From Branchiostoma floridae (Eukaryota > Chordata > Leptocardii > Amphioxiformes > Branchiostomatidae), in contig NC_049980.1 of NCBI RefSeq assembly GCF_000003815.2, positions 20,569,436 to 20,633,435 of the forward strand: a DNA stretch of 64,000 nucleotides, read 5' to 3'. Positions 9,701 through 20,429 of the stretch are shown here, piece after piece; the first letter of the stretch is position 1, and each line of letters begins with the position of its first letter. The translations under genes were made by a program, and so were the position numbers. The notes beneath the pieces were generated by a model. The model ran no database searches. It was not told the origin of the DNA and was given only the letters and a program-made list of their open reading frames with translations.

Positions 9701-12700
9701 TATTCCCCTCTGTACAGTTATAGGCAAGAATCATTTTGTTCTGTAACAGATCTACAGCATCTCACATGTGTACCTGGAGCTGAAGCAGTGCAGACCCAAG
9801 TTAAAGAAGTTGCAGACATTACTGCAAGAAAATGTCTTCTCAGGACCAGAGTATGAATCAGATGAAAAGCACAAAGGAAAAAAGGTGGAAATCTCTTTCT
9901 GTTTCAAACTTTCTCACATCACTGCACTGGAATTAAAGTTGACTGCATACTTTAATGTACATACTATGTAGTATGTAACATAATTCCACCGGGTGCCATA
10001 ACACAGCCATATCAAAAGACATTGTTATAGAGGCCTTCTCAAGATTGTTTTGAACACCAAAATACCTGAAGTGTCTATATCTCAGGATTACTGATGCTGC
10101 ATTGGTACATCCCTTTAAATGACATATTCTTCTCAGGTGGCAGTGTTATGGCACTCGGTCAAGCCATGAGAGTTCATGTTACATGCTCACAAAAGTAACA
10201 GACCATTTTTCAAAGAAGAACTAATAAAATTTCGCATTATATCAATGCTCAAACTTTTGAACCGTTAAATAGGGAAGACAGACGGTAAACTATAGAGTAG
10301 ATAGTGGTTGTGTGAGTGAGGAGTGCCCCTACATAACATAATGTCCACTGTGACACACCATTTTGTCCTTCACCCATCAGTACACCACTGCAGACCTCCT
10401 CAGCCTCATCCAGGCTAGCCAGAAAGAGCTGATGGAAGAGCTAAGAAAACTGCACGCTGTTCACATAGATGGTAAGTTTGTCAGATATTGTGTGTTCAAA
10501 CATAATTATTCAAATTGAGGATGAATCTGAACTTGAAGTTGTGTTTCAGATTGTTTTTAGTTTGAATGTTTTTACTTACGATACACTTTTTTTGATCCCT
10601 ATAATAAGTATAAATTCATAGTATAAGTCTGTTTAAGAGATATATCATGTAAAAGGTTCCATAAGGACAGTTTTAGTTCCTTTCTCCCAACATGTGTTAA
10701 ACTTTTTGTATGTGCTCTTTTCATCTTTGGTAGAACAAATTAATACATGCTAGCTGTATGTCAACATACCAGCAGCTACTTACTCGCCTGTAAAAAGTTG
10801 TATATCTGTAAATGCTGCTAGTCGTTTGTTTTTATGTGCGATTTGCGTCATGAGTTTTTATTCTGAATCCTGGAAGATTTGCTGTTGGCTAAAGGGTATC
10901 TCAATAAGGAAGGAATCATGTGATGCAATTTTTTAATATTTTCACTCTCTGGTCATGCAAATTGCCATATGATTCATTTACCTTGCAACATGTAAAGAAA
11001 TGACCAGAAATTGACGTCAAACATCACCCTTATCTGACATTGTGTGTTTAATTAACCCCAGGTTATTGGAGACTTGTTGACTTTGACTACATGGGAAACG
11101 TGCTGCAGTATATCATTGACACAGTGGACTGTCAGTCCTGGTGCTACGACCAGATCCCTACGGACAGGCTGCTCAGTATGGAGGACAACGTATATCCCAG
11201 GTAAGGGCAAGGGATGGTCCATTAAAACAGCATGGGTCGCTTGAAAGGAGACACATGCACACAAATACCCCTGTAAGGAGAAGAGGTATGACAAAGCTAA
11301 ACATATCAAGCCCAAGTCAAATTGGAAGCCAGTGAAGGTCTCAAGCCAGAGTTACAGTTATCAAGATCATTGGTTAATTTTCTTTCCTCCATGGAGCCTT
11401 GACTGTTGCAAACTTTGTTCAGTACTTGCAGATTAGCAACAAATACTATATATGTTTTGAACTGAAGTTGATGCCTATCCACACAGGGTTCTGTTGGAGC
11501 ACTGTTTAGACTGCTATGGAGACAGGAAAGGGATGGAATTTGAAGAAGGTGAGTGATGAAGCCTATATTATCTGTTAGATGAACCCTACTAATGTATTAT
11601 TATCACGTATAGCTTTGTAGTTGTTGATTATGAACTCATTATTGCATGACGGGAAATAGAGTCTAGGATTTTATTTGTTAAATACTGTACCATACTATAG
11701 CAATCATTTTAATATGATGGAAGTTGAAGGAGGTGAGTGATGAAGCCTATATCATCTGTTAGATGAACCCTACTAATGCATTATCATCACATATAGCTTT
11801 GTAGTTGTTGATTATGAACTCATTATTGCATGACAGGAAATAGAGTAGGATTTCATTACTGTACCATACTATAGTAATCATTTTAATGGATGTATTATCC
11901 AAAAAAACTCATTGTAAATAAATGTGCATCATTTAGACACTTATTGCATTTGTTCTTCAAGATGAAGTTAGAATACCTATGTAATGTGGCCTATTTTGTT
12001 TTATTGCCAAATTGACCAACAGGTTCGGAACAGGTCCATGTGCTGGGCGAGGACAAGGTTTGTCGTTACTTTGCGGAGTACCTCCTGAAGGGGGTGGGGA
12101 AATTCAACCTGGCCGAGTTCCTACAGACATGGAAGGAGAGTGTTCCTGTTGGCATGACAACTAACCTTGAACAGTTAGAGGTGGGTGGACAACATGGTAG
12201 ACACTGGTAAATCGCCTTTAGCCCGTCACAATGTTCCAGTTTTGTGCAGGTGATATATACTAGCTGCATGATACAGACTGTATCCAGTCACGCTGGGATT
12301 TACCCCTACTCTTTTCGATAAGCATGGTTCTTTAACATGCCCGAGGTGTTTATACAATCTGTGCATTTCTGGGGCATATTCATTTATCACAGGTTTAGAT
12401 GAACAAAATTAAATCTGTTAGTAGTAATGAAGGAAGCCTAGAATTGAAGAAAAAAAATTTCATTGGACTTTTACATCTTTAAGTTTGTTCGTTTGGCATT
12501 CAATAATTGATTTTGGGACCCTGTTTTTTTATAATCTGATAATCTTTTATATATCTAGATGAAAATGACATGAAAGGAATTTGATGTGAATCATGTGATC
12601 ATGATTTTATTAGTGCATAGATAGGTTTTGTGTCAAGTTGGTGCTAACATTTTTTGCTGTTTGGCACAGTATCTTCCTTTTAATTTATTCCTTTCACTTT

Positions 12701-13948
12701 TTATTGTTATTGACAGTTAGAACCTTTCTCCACAGGGAGTAGCACTGATTGATAAGAAGAGCCACCCACAGGTGATCTCACATTTCCCAGTGACAGAATT
12801 GCCGGAGGATGCATCAGACAGGTAAATGTTGGGTACAGTCATGTCTCTACTAGTGACAACCCTTTACATTAAGACCACTCAGCCAGTGTGACCACTTTTT
12901 GCTGATATCTACCCATTGACACTCTGTCTACAGTGATCATCTGTCTAGATGGACCAGATTTTATCTGAGTGGTATTCTTGGGCAGTTTTGAATGTACTCA
13001 TATATATATATATACTTCATGTTAGTATATTTTATCAGTTAACAGAATCTTTCTTGTGGTTCAAAACAAATGAGACTCAGACATATTATTGGAAGGAAAG
13101 CAAAAATGTATTGACTTCTTCCAACATGTTTTTGATACATGTATAGTAGTTTGATAATGTTGAAAGTACACAAGCATTAATACAGATTTCATGATAACCC
13201 ATACCCAGGTGTATTACTCACTACTATTTCTGTAGGTTCAACAGGTTGTTCCGTACTCGTGAGAAGTGGACGTTGGAAGACATCACCCCTTACATAAGGT
13301 TTGCAACTCATTTTCCTTGACTCTCCATGCCATTTGGTAGCTTTCTCCTCGTTCTGGCCAACACTGTATAAACAAGTAATAGGTGTTGCATGTCAATGTA
13401 GTTATTTTTAGCTAATTGACTCAGTGTACAAAGTATTTGTCTGTGGCATGTCAGTTGTTTGAATGAATAGAATAGAGTGGCAGGAAGTGAGTAAGAAGAT
13501 AACCACAAAGGTCAGACTTGCTGCACAGGTAAGAGTTAGGAGTTAGAGTTCAGAAATTTGTTGTTAACCTGACATGATAGTCTAGGTTATGGAGTGAATG
13601 GAAAAGGCAACTGATCTGTTTTTATCTCTCTTTTCAAATTTATGATATGGAAGTCACTGTAGATTGACAGGAAGTGATTAACCAACACATAATCTTAATC
13701 AAAACCTTATTTGCATATTTGATAAATTACAAATAAACAGAACCTGAATATATGTCAGTTATCTACGACGGGTATTGACCACACTTGTTGCCGTCTTCAT
13801 TTTCCATTCCATTTTTTCCCTGTATTTTATGTCCAGGGATCTGTGTGAGAAAAAACAGACAGTGGGCTCCCTTCTGACTAAGTTTGCCCGTGCTTCAACA
13901 CTTCCAGACGGGACCAAAGTGTACAACTCCAGAGTACCTATCAAGTAA
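6719..13948 (+). CDS. DSCC1: sister chromatid cohesion protein DCC1 (11 exons)
   Basis: DSCC1 joins CHTF8 and CHTF18 in the alternative clamp loader CTF18-RFC, which handles PCNA, contacts DNA polymerase epsilon and supports sister-chromatid cohesion in the S-phase nucleus. Coding exons are 6719-6735, 7631-7795, 9178-9340, 9750-9884, 10381-10471, 11062-11200, 11487-11548, 12023-12180, 12736-12821, 13236-13298 and 13837-13948. All introns are GT-AG, phases match at every joint, and the sum is 1191 nt (396 aa plus TAA), close to the 393 aa of human DSCC1. Family signatures in order are LMVRGDK, CRPKLKKL, YTTADLLSLIQAS, GYWRLVDFDY, LLEHCLDCYG, VGKFNLAEFLQTWKESVP, FNRLFRTREKWTLEDITPYI, EKKQTVGSLLTK and a C-terminal KVYNSRVPIK. 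The C-terminal third is the winged-helix region that binds polymerase epsilon in yeast. Exon 1 codes only six residues. Its ATG (TATCATGG) was chosen because the frame, the GTGAGG donor and the family's short N terminus agree. Confidence 0.95.
6721..6730. promoter_or_regulatory. E2F-type site overlapping the DSCC1 start codon
   Basis: GGCGGGAAAA overlaps the ATG and forms codons 2-4 (Ala-Gly-Lys). It matches the E2F consensus (TTTSSCGC read on the other strand as TTTTCCCGCC). E2F drives S-phase genes, and DSCC1 acts in S phase, so the match fits the gene's role. Binding is inference. Confidence 0.45.
8389..9008. mobile_element. deleted Kolobok-like element in DSCC1 intron 2
   Basis: TTAA flanks both ends (8385-8388 and 9009-9012). 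The termini share GCACACCCCAGTT (8392-8404) and its mirror AACTGGGGTGTGC (8992-9004), with looser similarity out to the TTAA. A short frame on the plus strand, 8524-8616, begins MAEKRRKWCVLGANCF and continues to SFPDI, resembling the first part of a THAP zinc finger (C-x-C, then S-F). TTAA target sites and THAP-domain transposases are both features of the Kolobok superfamily. The 620-bp copy has no complete transposase. A 96-codon minus-strand frame (8740-9030) overlaps the right end and is unrecognised. Confidence 0.6.
11530..11885. repeat. tandem duplication spanning a splice donor in DSCC1
   Basis: The end of exon 7 and about 155 bases of intron 7 (11540-11700) are repeated at 11724-11885 with a 184-base period. 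GTGAGTGATGAAGCCTATAT occurs at both 11549 and 11733 (one mismatch near the end). The duplicate carries a copy of the exon end (GTTGAAGGAG versus TTTGAAGAAG) and an equally good donor. Confidence 0.85.
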
Positions 13949-14863
13949 TCACTGTATTCTTCTGTACATGTCTGTATGTGTGGAGAGTCCATGCGATAAA
14001 TGGCCTTATTGTATAACAGAATGGATATATCTTGCTAGTCTACATGACGGTAAAAGATATGTATTCATATTGTGTAGAGATATACCTGAAGTATGTTAGT
14101 TTGTTTGTCAGTTTGTCACAAGCTACATAAGACCAGACTGGCTTGTACTTAAAATGAGACTTAGGAGTATGAGCCTCTCACACTGGATGGAAGAGACCGC
14201 ATCTCATCTTAGTATTGCTGTTGGTGGTGACATGGCAACAATCTGTACTTTATTAATTGAAAATTACAAACAAGACAAAAGTCCATCACTTGTACTCTAT
14301 AGAGACCTAGCCTTTGTTGCTGACCCCGACAATTTTTTTCAACTACGTGCAGTCTTCTGATTGCATGATGAGGTCCAATTTAAAAAAAAAAAACTCACAA
14401 CCTTGTATACAATCAGAACATGGCTATAACCAGACACTGTGCATAGTAAAAGAACGGAAGCTTGACAAACCCTCAAGAGGGTTCATCTACACAGATCATT
14501 GATTCCACATGCTTTGGAATTTGTACATTGTAAAAGTTAATGGAGGTTTGCATGCCACAGTTAATTGGGTTGGGGCCCTTCATTATAGAAATCCCTATCA
14601 CCAATATACTCTGTCTGCCACGTCAATTGGCTGCTTAACCAACAAGCCAATAGGCTGCTAGATTTAAGATGATGATTGACAGATGGTCAGAGGGCAGGAA
14701 AATGCAGCAACCCTGAGTTCTCTAGTATCAATTAACATCAATGAAGGTTGGACATCCAGGTATGTAATGCAAAATACACAAGACAGGTAACATTAGTGAC
14801 CAAATGTATAATGATTTGGTCGAGCCCAACAAACTACTGCTCTGTTTATTCTTGAACACACTC

Positions 14864-14865
<2 letters not shown>

Positions 14866-14894
<29 letters not shown>

Positions 14895-14895
14895 A

Positions 14896-14935
<40 letters not shown>
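14866..14935. repeat. CA microsatellite
   Basis: About 35 CA repeats with one CCA interruption near 14895. The Cys-Val and His-Thr frames on the two strands come only from the repeat. Confidence 0.97.
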
Positions 14936-14938
<3 letters not shown>

Positions 14939-17920
14939 ACAGCTTTGTCCTGCCACTTGCTACATTATGTATTCAAACACCACGGGGTGTCTGCTACTTT
15001 ACCAGTAACCATGGTTTGACTTTATTTGTTTGAAGTGGAAGAAGAGGGGAAAGAAATGCAGCAAAAACAATATGTTTCCCTTCCATCAAAGTAAGCATAA
15101 TCGAGCAACTGGATACATTCTCAGACGTTTCAGATAGCATCCACTATCTTTCATCAGTGACTGAGAGTGAGTCTGAAGACAAGTGTAACCTGTATATAGA
15201 TACCAGAATTGATACATGAATGAGTTACTTGAGAAGCTCAGGTAGCTCCTGAGATGGTAGTTAAGCCTGTTGGACTGCAGGAGCTACTGTTACATAAAGT
15301 GTGTTGAGCAACACCTGAGTGTATTACACATACCTTGTATACAATTTGCTAAGATTTAATATTAAGTAACAGTGTACTACATGTCATTGCATCTGATTTA
15401 CCTCTCCAGGAATTTGTATTGCAGATACAATATTACCACACTTGTTTGGTACAAGCTACATAAGACATGACTGCTAGGTTTGATCCTTGCACACCAGGAC
15501 AGACCACTACTTCCAATAGTTCTATCTATAAGTATGATGTGGCTCTCCTCAAACACAGGACCTCTAGCTTAGTGTGCCCTTCAGTTTGTATTAACTTTAA
15601 TATGCTGTATGAGAACAGAGTCAGTATAGTCAGTAAATGAAGACCTCCTTGACAAGAAAATGTCTTTAAGCAAATGGGATATTTTTCTTTCTACTGTACG
15701 TATATTTACACGAATGCAAGAATTTATAAGCATATGAAAATTGCCAATATAATAGGTACACGTCGAATGTGTGTTGTGACTTGTTAGTTCATTCAATCAA
15801 TAAAAGTCAGACTGGTCTTATATTTCCAAACAGACCATACAGGATTCCCATTGAAACATATTTAAGAATAGTGTAAGTCTTGAAACATGACAGTTTTTTT
15901 TTTTTTGTGTGTGGTGACCTCTCCGTTGCAAAGATGTATTTTCAATGTATTTCTACTGTACTACAGAATAGCTTTTAACTGCAAATGTAGGACACCACAA
16001 AGACTCATCTCCCGTCTTGCACTGAAATATAACCACCACAGACGTAAGAAAGATACAGCCTAACATGGCCTTGATTTCACACAGCTATGTCCAACTACAT
16101 AAGAGCAGTCAGTTGATCCTGCTGTAAGCTTTAAGTTGAAACGCAGAAGTGGTTGGATCAAAGGAACCCAGAAGCACTTTAAGATATGCTGTAGATATGC
16201 TGTGAATATTAAATGGGCACAACTAGTACTCATTCACTCAACATTAAGTTGCATGTTTTATATGCGGTCAGCACGTGGTTATAGGTACATACGTTACTTA
16301 AATGTCGCCAAGAAGCTTCCATTTTAACCATTCAACATGGGCCATGGCGGACAGTACCTACCTCATAGTCATGTTAGTGCCATTACTCCGTACAACGGAT
16401 TCAAACACATCAATGAACGAAAAACAACATTTTATTGAAGTGAGCTGTTTGTGTGATGGTTTAAGACAGCTTGCGTGAAATCACAGTAACGCGGGCGTAC
16501 AAATAAATACAAGCGTTGCGTGAAATTCTTGTCCCGTCAGCTGGCATTTCATACCCTGTCCTTGGTGCTGAAGTAGAGTGCAGGTTGTTGTACTTGTGAA
16601 GCTCCATACAAATGCCTTTGTAAAAGATGTAATGTTTCAATCAGCGTTGTTCTTCATGTTTTTGTACAATAGTCAGTAGAAAGACGAATGTTTTTTTTTA
16701 ATTTTCCAATAGCTATAAGATACATAGACCAACCCCAAACCAAGGCGGTTTTGACATGTCTTGAAGCGCCTTCCCCAAACCATGCGCGTACAATGTTGTC
16801 CTGCAGCCTATTTCAAAATTCCCTATGTGCGGCGTGATTGACATGTCGTTATTTCTGTGCTACGTTCCATTAACTTAGAAACCCTGTACCCGTAACCCTC
16901 CATCACGTGTTGCCTGGAATCATTACCGCACAACATCTCCCGCCCTCCTAACCAACGCTAAACAGGTTTGCCCGGAATGTCCTGAATTATTCAACAACGG
17001 TCCATGTTCGAGCACGACGCGCAATCATTGTTAGCGCCGATAAGCTTCTGTTGCGCACTTTAGACTAAGACGTCCTTTTTACCGCAGGGCCTCCTGAGTT
17101 CAACGGGAGACATTCTTTTAAAGAATCCCAGCGTCTCTGCATACCAGTACGTGAATAGAAAACAGACCCCTAAGTGTGGCGAGTTGAATCGTAAGCCAGT
17201 CGTTTCTGTTGGACATGCTTGGAATATATATAGAGATGAAGAGCATTACTGGACAACAAGGCGTCCAAACTGTTGAAATGCACATAAATATTTCAGACCA
17301 ACGCTAGTGCTGATATGACCACTGAAATGTTGCCTGGCGCATAGTTGAATTACTCAGTGACATTACCGTCCAGACATGATGGCTGCTCGGTGCTGTGTGC
17401 TTATGTTTTTTTCTGTCTGTCAAATCTGGGCAAACAGTAGAACTACAAAAGGGGCAATGTGGTTCAACTCTCGGCATATATCTCTTTCTTTGCCAACGTT
17501 ATTTTGTGCCTTGTGAAATATTACAGCTATGGCCTACTGTCATTTTCCTCAGTGCATGTGTAAGACATGTGTAAGAGTGTGAGGTATACGAGTACTGTGC
17601 AGTATGAGTTACCATTCACCTAACGGTTATTACTGGATGGTCCCGGCTGTTATTGGTGCATGCAGGAGCTCTGTTGACGTCAACTTGAGAGCATCTAATT
17701 GTCATTGTTCCCTTGGCAACAGTTGGGGTGTGCTGACATTCGTTTCTTTCTGCGTAATTTGTAGGAAATAGCTGGGATCCCCGTAATCCACCATGTACTA
17801 AATGTGGCTGTTTACCAGCTGACGATTCGTTAAGTTGGGACAATCCATTATTGCTTCAGAGAGGAAATTTGTTTTACCATTTTATCTTTCACCATGGGTT
17901 CACCGCCTGTGCCTGCCACT

Positions 17921-17956
17921 GTGTGTGTGTGTGTGTGTGTGTGCGTGTCTGTGCAT

Positions 17957-17992
<36 letters not shown>

Positions 17993-18086
17993 ACGTGTGT
18001 GTGTGTGTGTGTGTGTGTGCGCATGTGTGCGTGTGTATGCGCGTTTGTGTGTGCGTACATGTGTGTGTGTGTGTGTGTGTGCGCGT
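17921..18086. repeat. GT-rich microsatellite, interrupted
   Basis: GT repeats over about 165 bases are broken by GC-containing steps (GTGCGTGTCTGTGCATGAG, GTGCACGTG, GTGCGCATG). Alternating purine-pyrimidine tracts of this length can adopt Z-DNA. It lies about 0.9 kb upstream of the channel start codon. Confidence 0.97.
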
Positions 18087-18989
18087 GCTCACGCACGTTT
18101 GGCCACATGTGTGTATGTATTCGCTTGCGCGCGTATGAGGAGAGACAGGAAAAGTACAATGCAAACCATCAAACAATCAATTACCAAGAATGAAATGTTC
18201 ACATTTCTAGATTGTCCATCTGCACATACAGACTGAAATACATCCTACATCATAAATTGGACAAAGGTTGCATAGGTAGCAACTTGACACAACACAGTTG
18301 AAAGTGATGTAGTTTCAGCACAATGTGCACATGATTTGTTGATCCAGCACAGAAGAGTGGATAATGTCATGAACCAGCGTCAGACACGGGAAATGCAATA
18401 TTCAACTGAATGATATAAAATATTTTGTCAGATGGATTTTTCCTCCGCAGACGCGGCTCCTGGCGCCTGTGGAAAGCGACAGGCCAAAAAAGTCAATATG
18501 AGCGATCTGCACAGGAGTCATTACAATTTGTAATGACGAGGAAAGTGGTTGGAAGCCGGCGCACCCATGTAGCAGCCCGTGCGGCTATACGACAGTGATG
18601 GAGGAAGGATCTTCTTCGGTAAGCCTTGCCGGGCTATGACACTCCTGTCTCCAAGTAAGCTGGCTGTTGGTAAGTTGGGGAGCAAGAGTCAATATTGCCG
18701 ATATAGCGGACATTAATTACGGCTGAGGAACCAGCGGGTAGCTGGAGCCTGATATTGGGGCTGCGCCGCTTCCTTCAAGACGCTACTGACTCCAACACAG
18801 TGGAGGGAAAATCGTTGGAGGTCTTGACCTAATTATGTTGCATTGATCAGAAGTGAAATAGTTGCATTGTTAAGCTGTGCTTCCGCCTGGGCTGAACGCG
18901 ATGTGGTGACATTGGATGCGCTGGCCACATCCCTGGCGCCCCCCCTCCGAGCTGACGTAGGACGTGGGGATAATGGCGACGGTAACAGC

Positions 18990-20429
18990 ATGGCTGATGC
19001 TCTTGCCTCTCCTAGACCCATCTCGCTAACACGAGAAAACAACCCTCGTCGTGCCTTCCTTCTCGCCAAGCTGAGCTCCAAGCCCAGTCCTGACGAACAG
19101 GAACAGAAAAGTCCCAGCTTGAGCGCTTTCCTTCGGAAATTCAGCAAGTTTGGCCCGGACCTAGGGGAGAAGACCCAGCCCAGTCCTCAGCGGAGCATCG
19201 CTCCCCCACCGAGGATAAAACCCAGGTTACTTGGAGATGTCCGACTTGTCTTTAATGTGAGCGGTCGCCGCTTCGAGACATGGAAGAGCACGCTGGACAA
19301 ATTACCGGACACTTTTCTGGGAAGCACGGAGAAAGAAGCTTACTTCGACGATGACACCAAGGAATACCACTTTAACAGGGACCCTGAGATTTTCAGGTAT
19401 ATTTTGAATTATTACCGGACTGGTCAGCTACACTACCCTAAGTGCGAGTGCATAGATGCATACGACGCGGAACTGAATTTCTTCGGTCTTTCTGAATTTT
19501 CCATCAGTGAATGCTGCTACGAAGACTACAGTGAGCACAAGAAGCAAAGACATGAACAGTTACAGGAGCTTCTGTTGCCCGTACTTAACGTGCCCACTAA
19601 AGCCACAACCTTGCGGCAGAAGATGTGGAGCATTCTAGACGGTTCGAACGAGTCGGGCCACCCCTTGGCCCCCCTGTGTTACTATACCACAGGATTCTTT
19701 ATAGCAGTGTCAGTTCTGGCCAACATAGCAGAAACGATTCAATGTGGGGCCCTGCCTGGGACCACAAAGATCCTCCATTGTGCAGATAGGTACCCGAAGG
19801 TTTTCTTTACCATCGACACAGTGTGCGTGGTGATGTTTACAGTGGAGTACGTGACGAGACTATACTCGACTCCAGACAGGGTCCGATTCGTCAGGAGTCC
19901 GATGGGACTGGTAGACTTGGTGGCAATCTTACCCTACTACATCGGGTTGTTTTTAATGTCTTCCAAAACGGAGCACGGTGGCTTTGACTCGCTCTTTGTC
20001 ACACTAAGAATCTTACGCGTTTTTCGGGTCTTCAAAATAAGCAGACCGTCACAGGGACTACGGATTTTGGCTCAGACTATAAAAAGTTGCGTAGACGAGC
20101 TAGGGTTTCTCCTCTTGTCCTTCATGCTCGCCGTGGTTATGTTCTCGACATTCATGTTCTATGCGGAGAAACTCATGAAAGCACCTGTGACAGACTTCAA
20201 AAGCATCCCCGAAGGATTCTGGTTCATTTTAGTTACCATGACTACGCTAGGATATGGAGACATGCTACCGGTCACGTGGCTAGGAAAAGTTATGGCGGGA
20301 ATTTGTTCTCTCAGCGGAGTGATTTTGATCACCCTACCTGTGACAGTAATAGTGTCAAACTTCAATCGTTTGTACTGCCAAAATAACCCGGATATAGCCA
20401 AGTCTCCCGAGGCCACCCTGCTGGGATGA
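18990..20429 (+). CDS. Shal/Kv4-like voltage-gated potassium channel subunit, intronless
   Basis: One open frame codes 479 aa. The ATG at 18990 has a good context (AGCATGG). The frame is open further upstream only to a stop at 18825 and has no earlier ATG. Domains: a basic, Pro/Ser-rich N terminus (1-83); T1 tetramerisation domain (about 84-181) starting FNVSGRRFETW, with the H...C...CC zinc residues of non-Shaker Kv channels; S1 (234-251), S2 (270-292), S3 (306-323), S4 (337-359) with LRILRVFRVFKISR; S5 (370-391); pore with TMTTLGYGD (416-424); S6 (432-459). S4-S6 resemble Kv4 most closely: SQGLRIL, ELGFLL, FYAEK, GICSLSGV, IVSNFNRLY. Three features are odd: the S6 hinge reads PVT where functional Kv channels have PVP; only 20 residues follow S6, against a long C terminus in Kv4; and the hydrophobic KChIP-binding Kv4 N terminus is absent. 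It would act at the plasma membrane. PVT, as in vertebrate silent subunits, hints at a modulatory role, which is inference. Confidence 0.93.
   Translation: MADALASPRPISLTRENNPRRAFLLAKLSSKPSPDEQEQKSPSLSAFLRKFSKFGPDLGEKTQPSPQRSIAPPPRIKPRLLGDVRLVFNVSGRRFETWKSTLDKLPDTFLGSTEKEAYFDDDTKEYHFNRDPEIFRYILNYYRTGQLHYPKCECIDAYDAELNFFGLSEFSISECCYEDYSEHKKQRHEQLQELLLPVLNVPTKATTLRQKMWSILDGSNESGHPLAPLCYYTTGFFIAVSVLANIAETIQCGALPGTTKILHCADRYPKVFFTIDTVCVVMFTVEYVTRLYSTPDRVRFVRSPMGLVDLVAILPYYIGLFLMSSKTEHGGFDSLFVTLRILRVFRVFKISRPSQGLRILAQTIKSCVDELGFLLLSFMLAVVMFSTFMFYAEKLMKAPVTDFKSIPEGFWFILVTMTTLGYGDMLPVTWLGKVMAGICSLSGVILITLPVTVIVSNFNRLYCQNNPDIAKSPEATLLG

Larger units (their letters stand above)
13949..18989. other. 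non-coding stretch between DSCC1 and the Kv gene
   Basis: No protein-coding gene is supported here. It holds the DSCC1 3' end, a CA microsatellite (14866-14935), a poly-T run near 15895, one copy of a dispersed repeat (16323-16373), a long GT-rich microsatellite (17921-18086) and the 5' region of the channel gene. Short frames of 60-130 codons in this stretch either read the microsatellites or show no domain. Confidence 0.6.

Noticed and set aside
17848-18236. Open frames of about 100-130 codons on both strands
   Set aside because: They read the GT microsatellite as Cys-Val or His-Thr repeats in several frames at once.
18843-18989. A 49-residue N-terminal extension of the Kv protein
   Set aside because: The extension would need a TTG start; the first in-frame ATG is at 18990 with good context.
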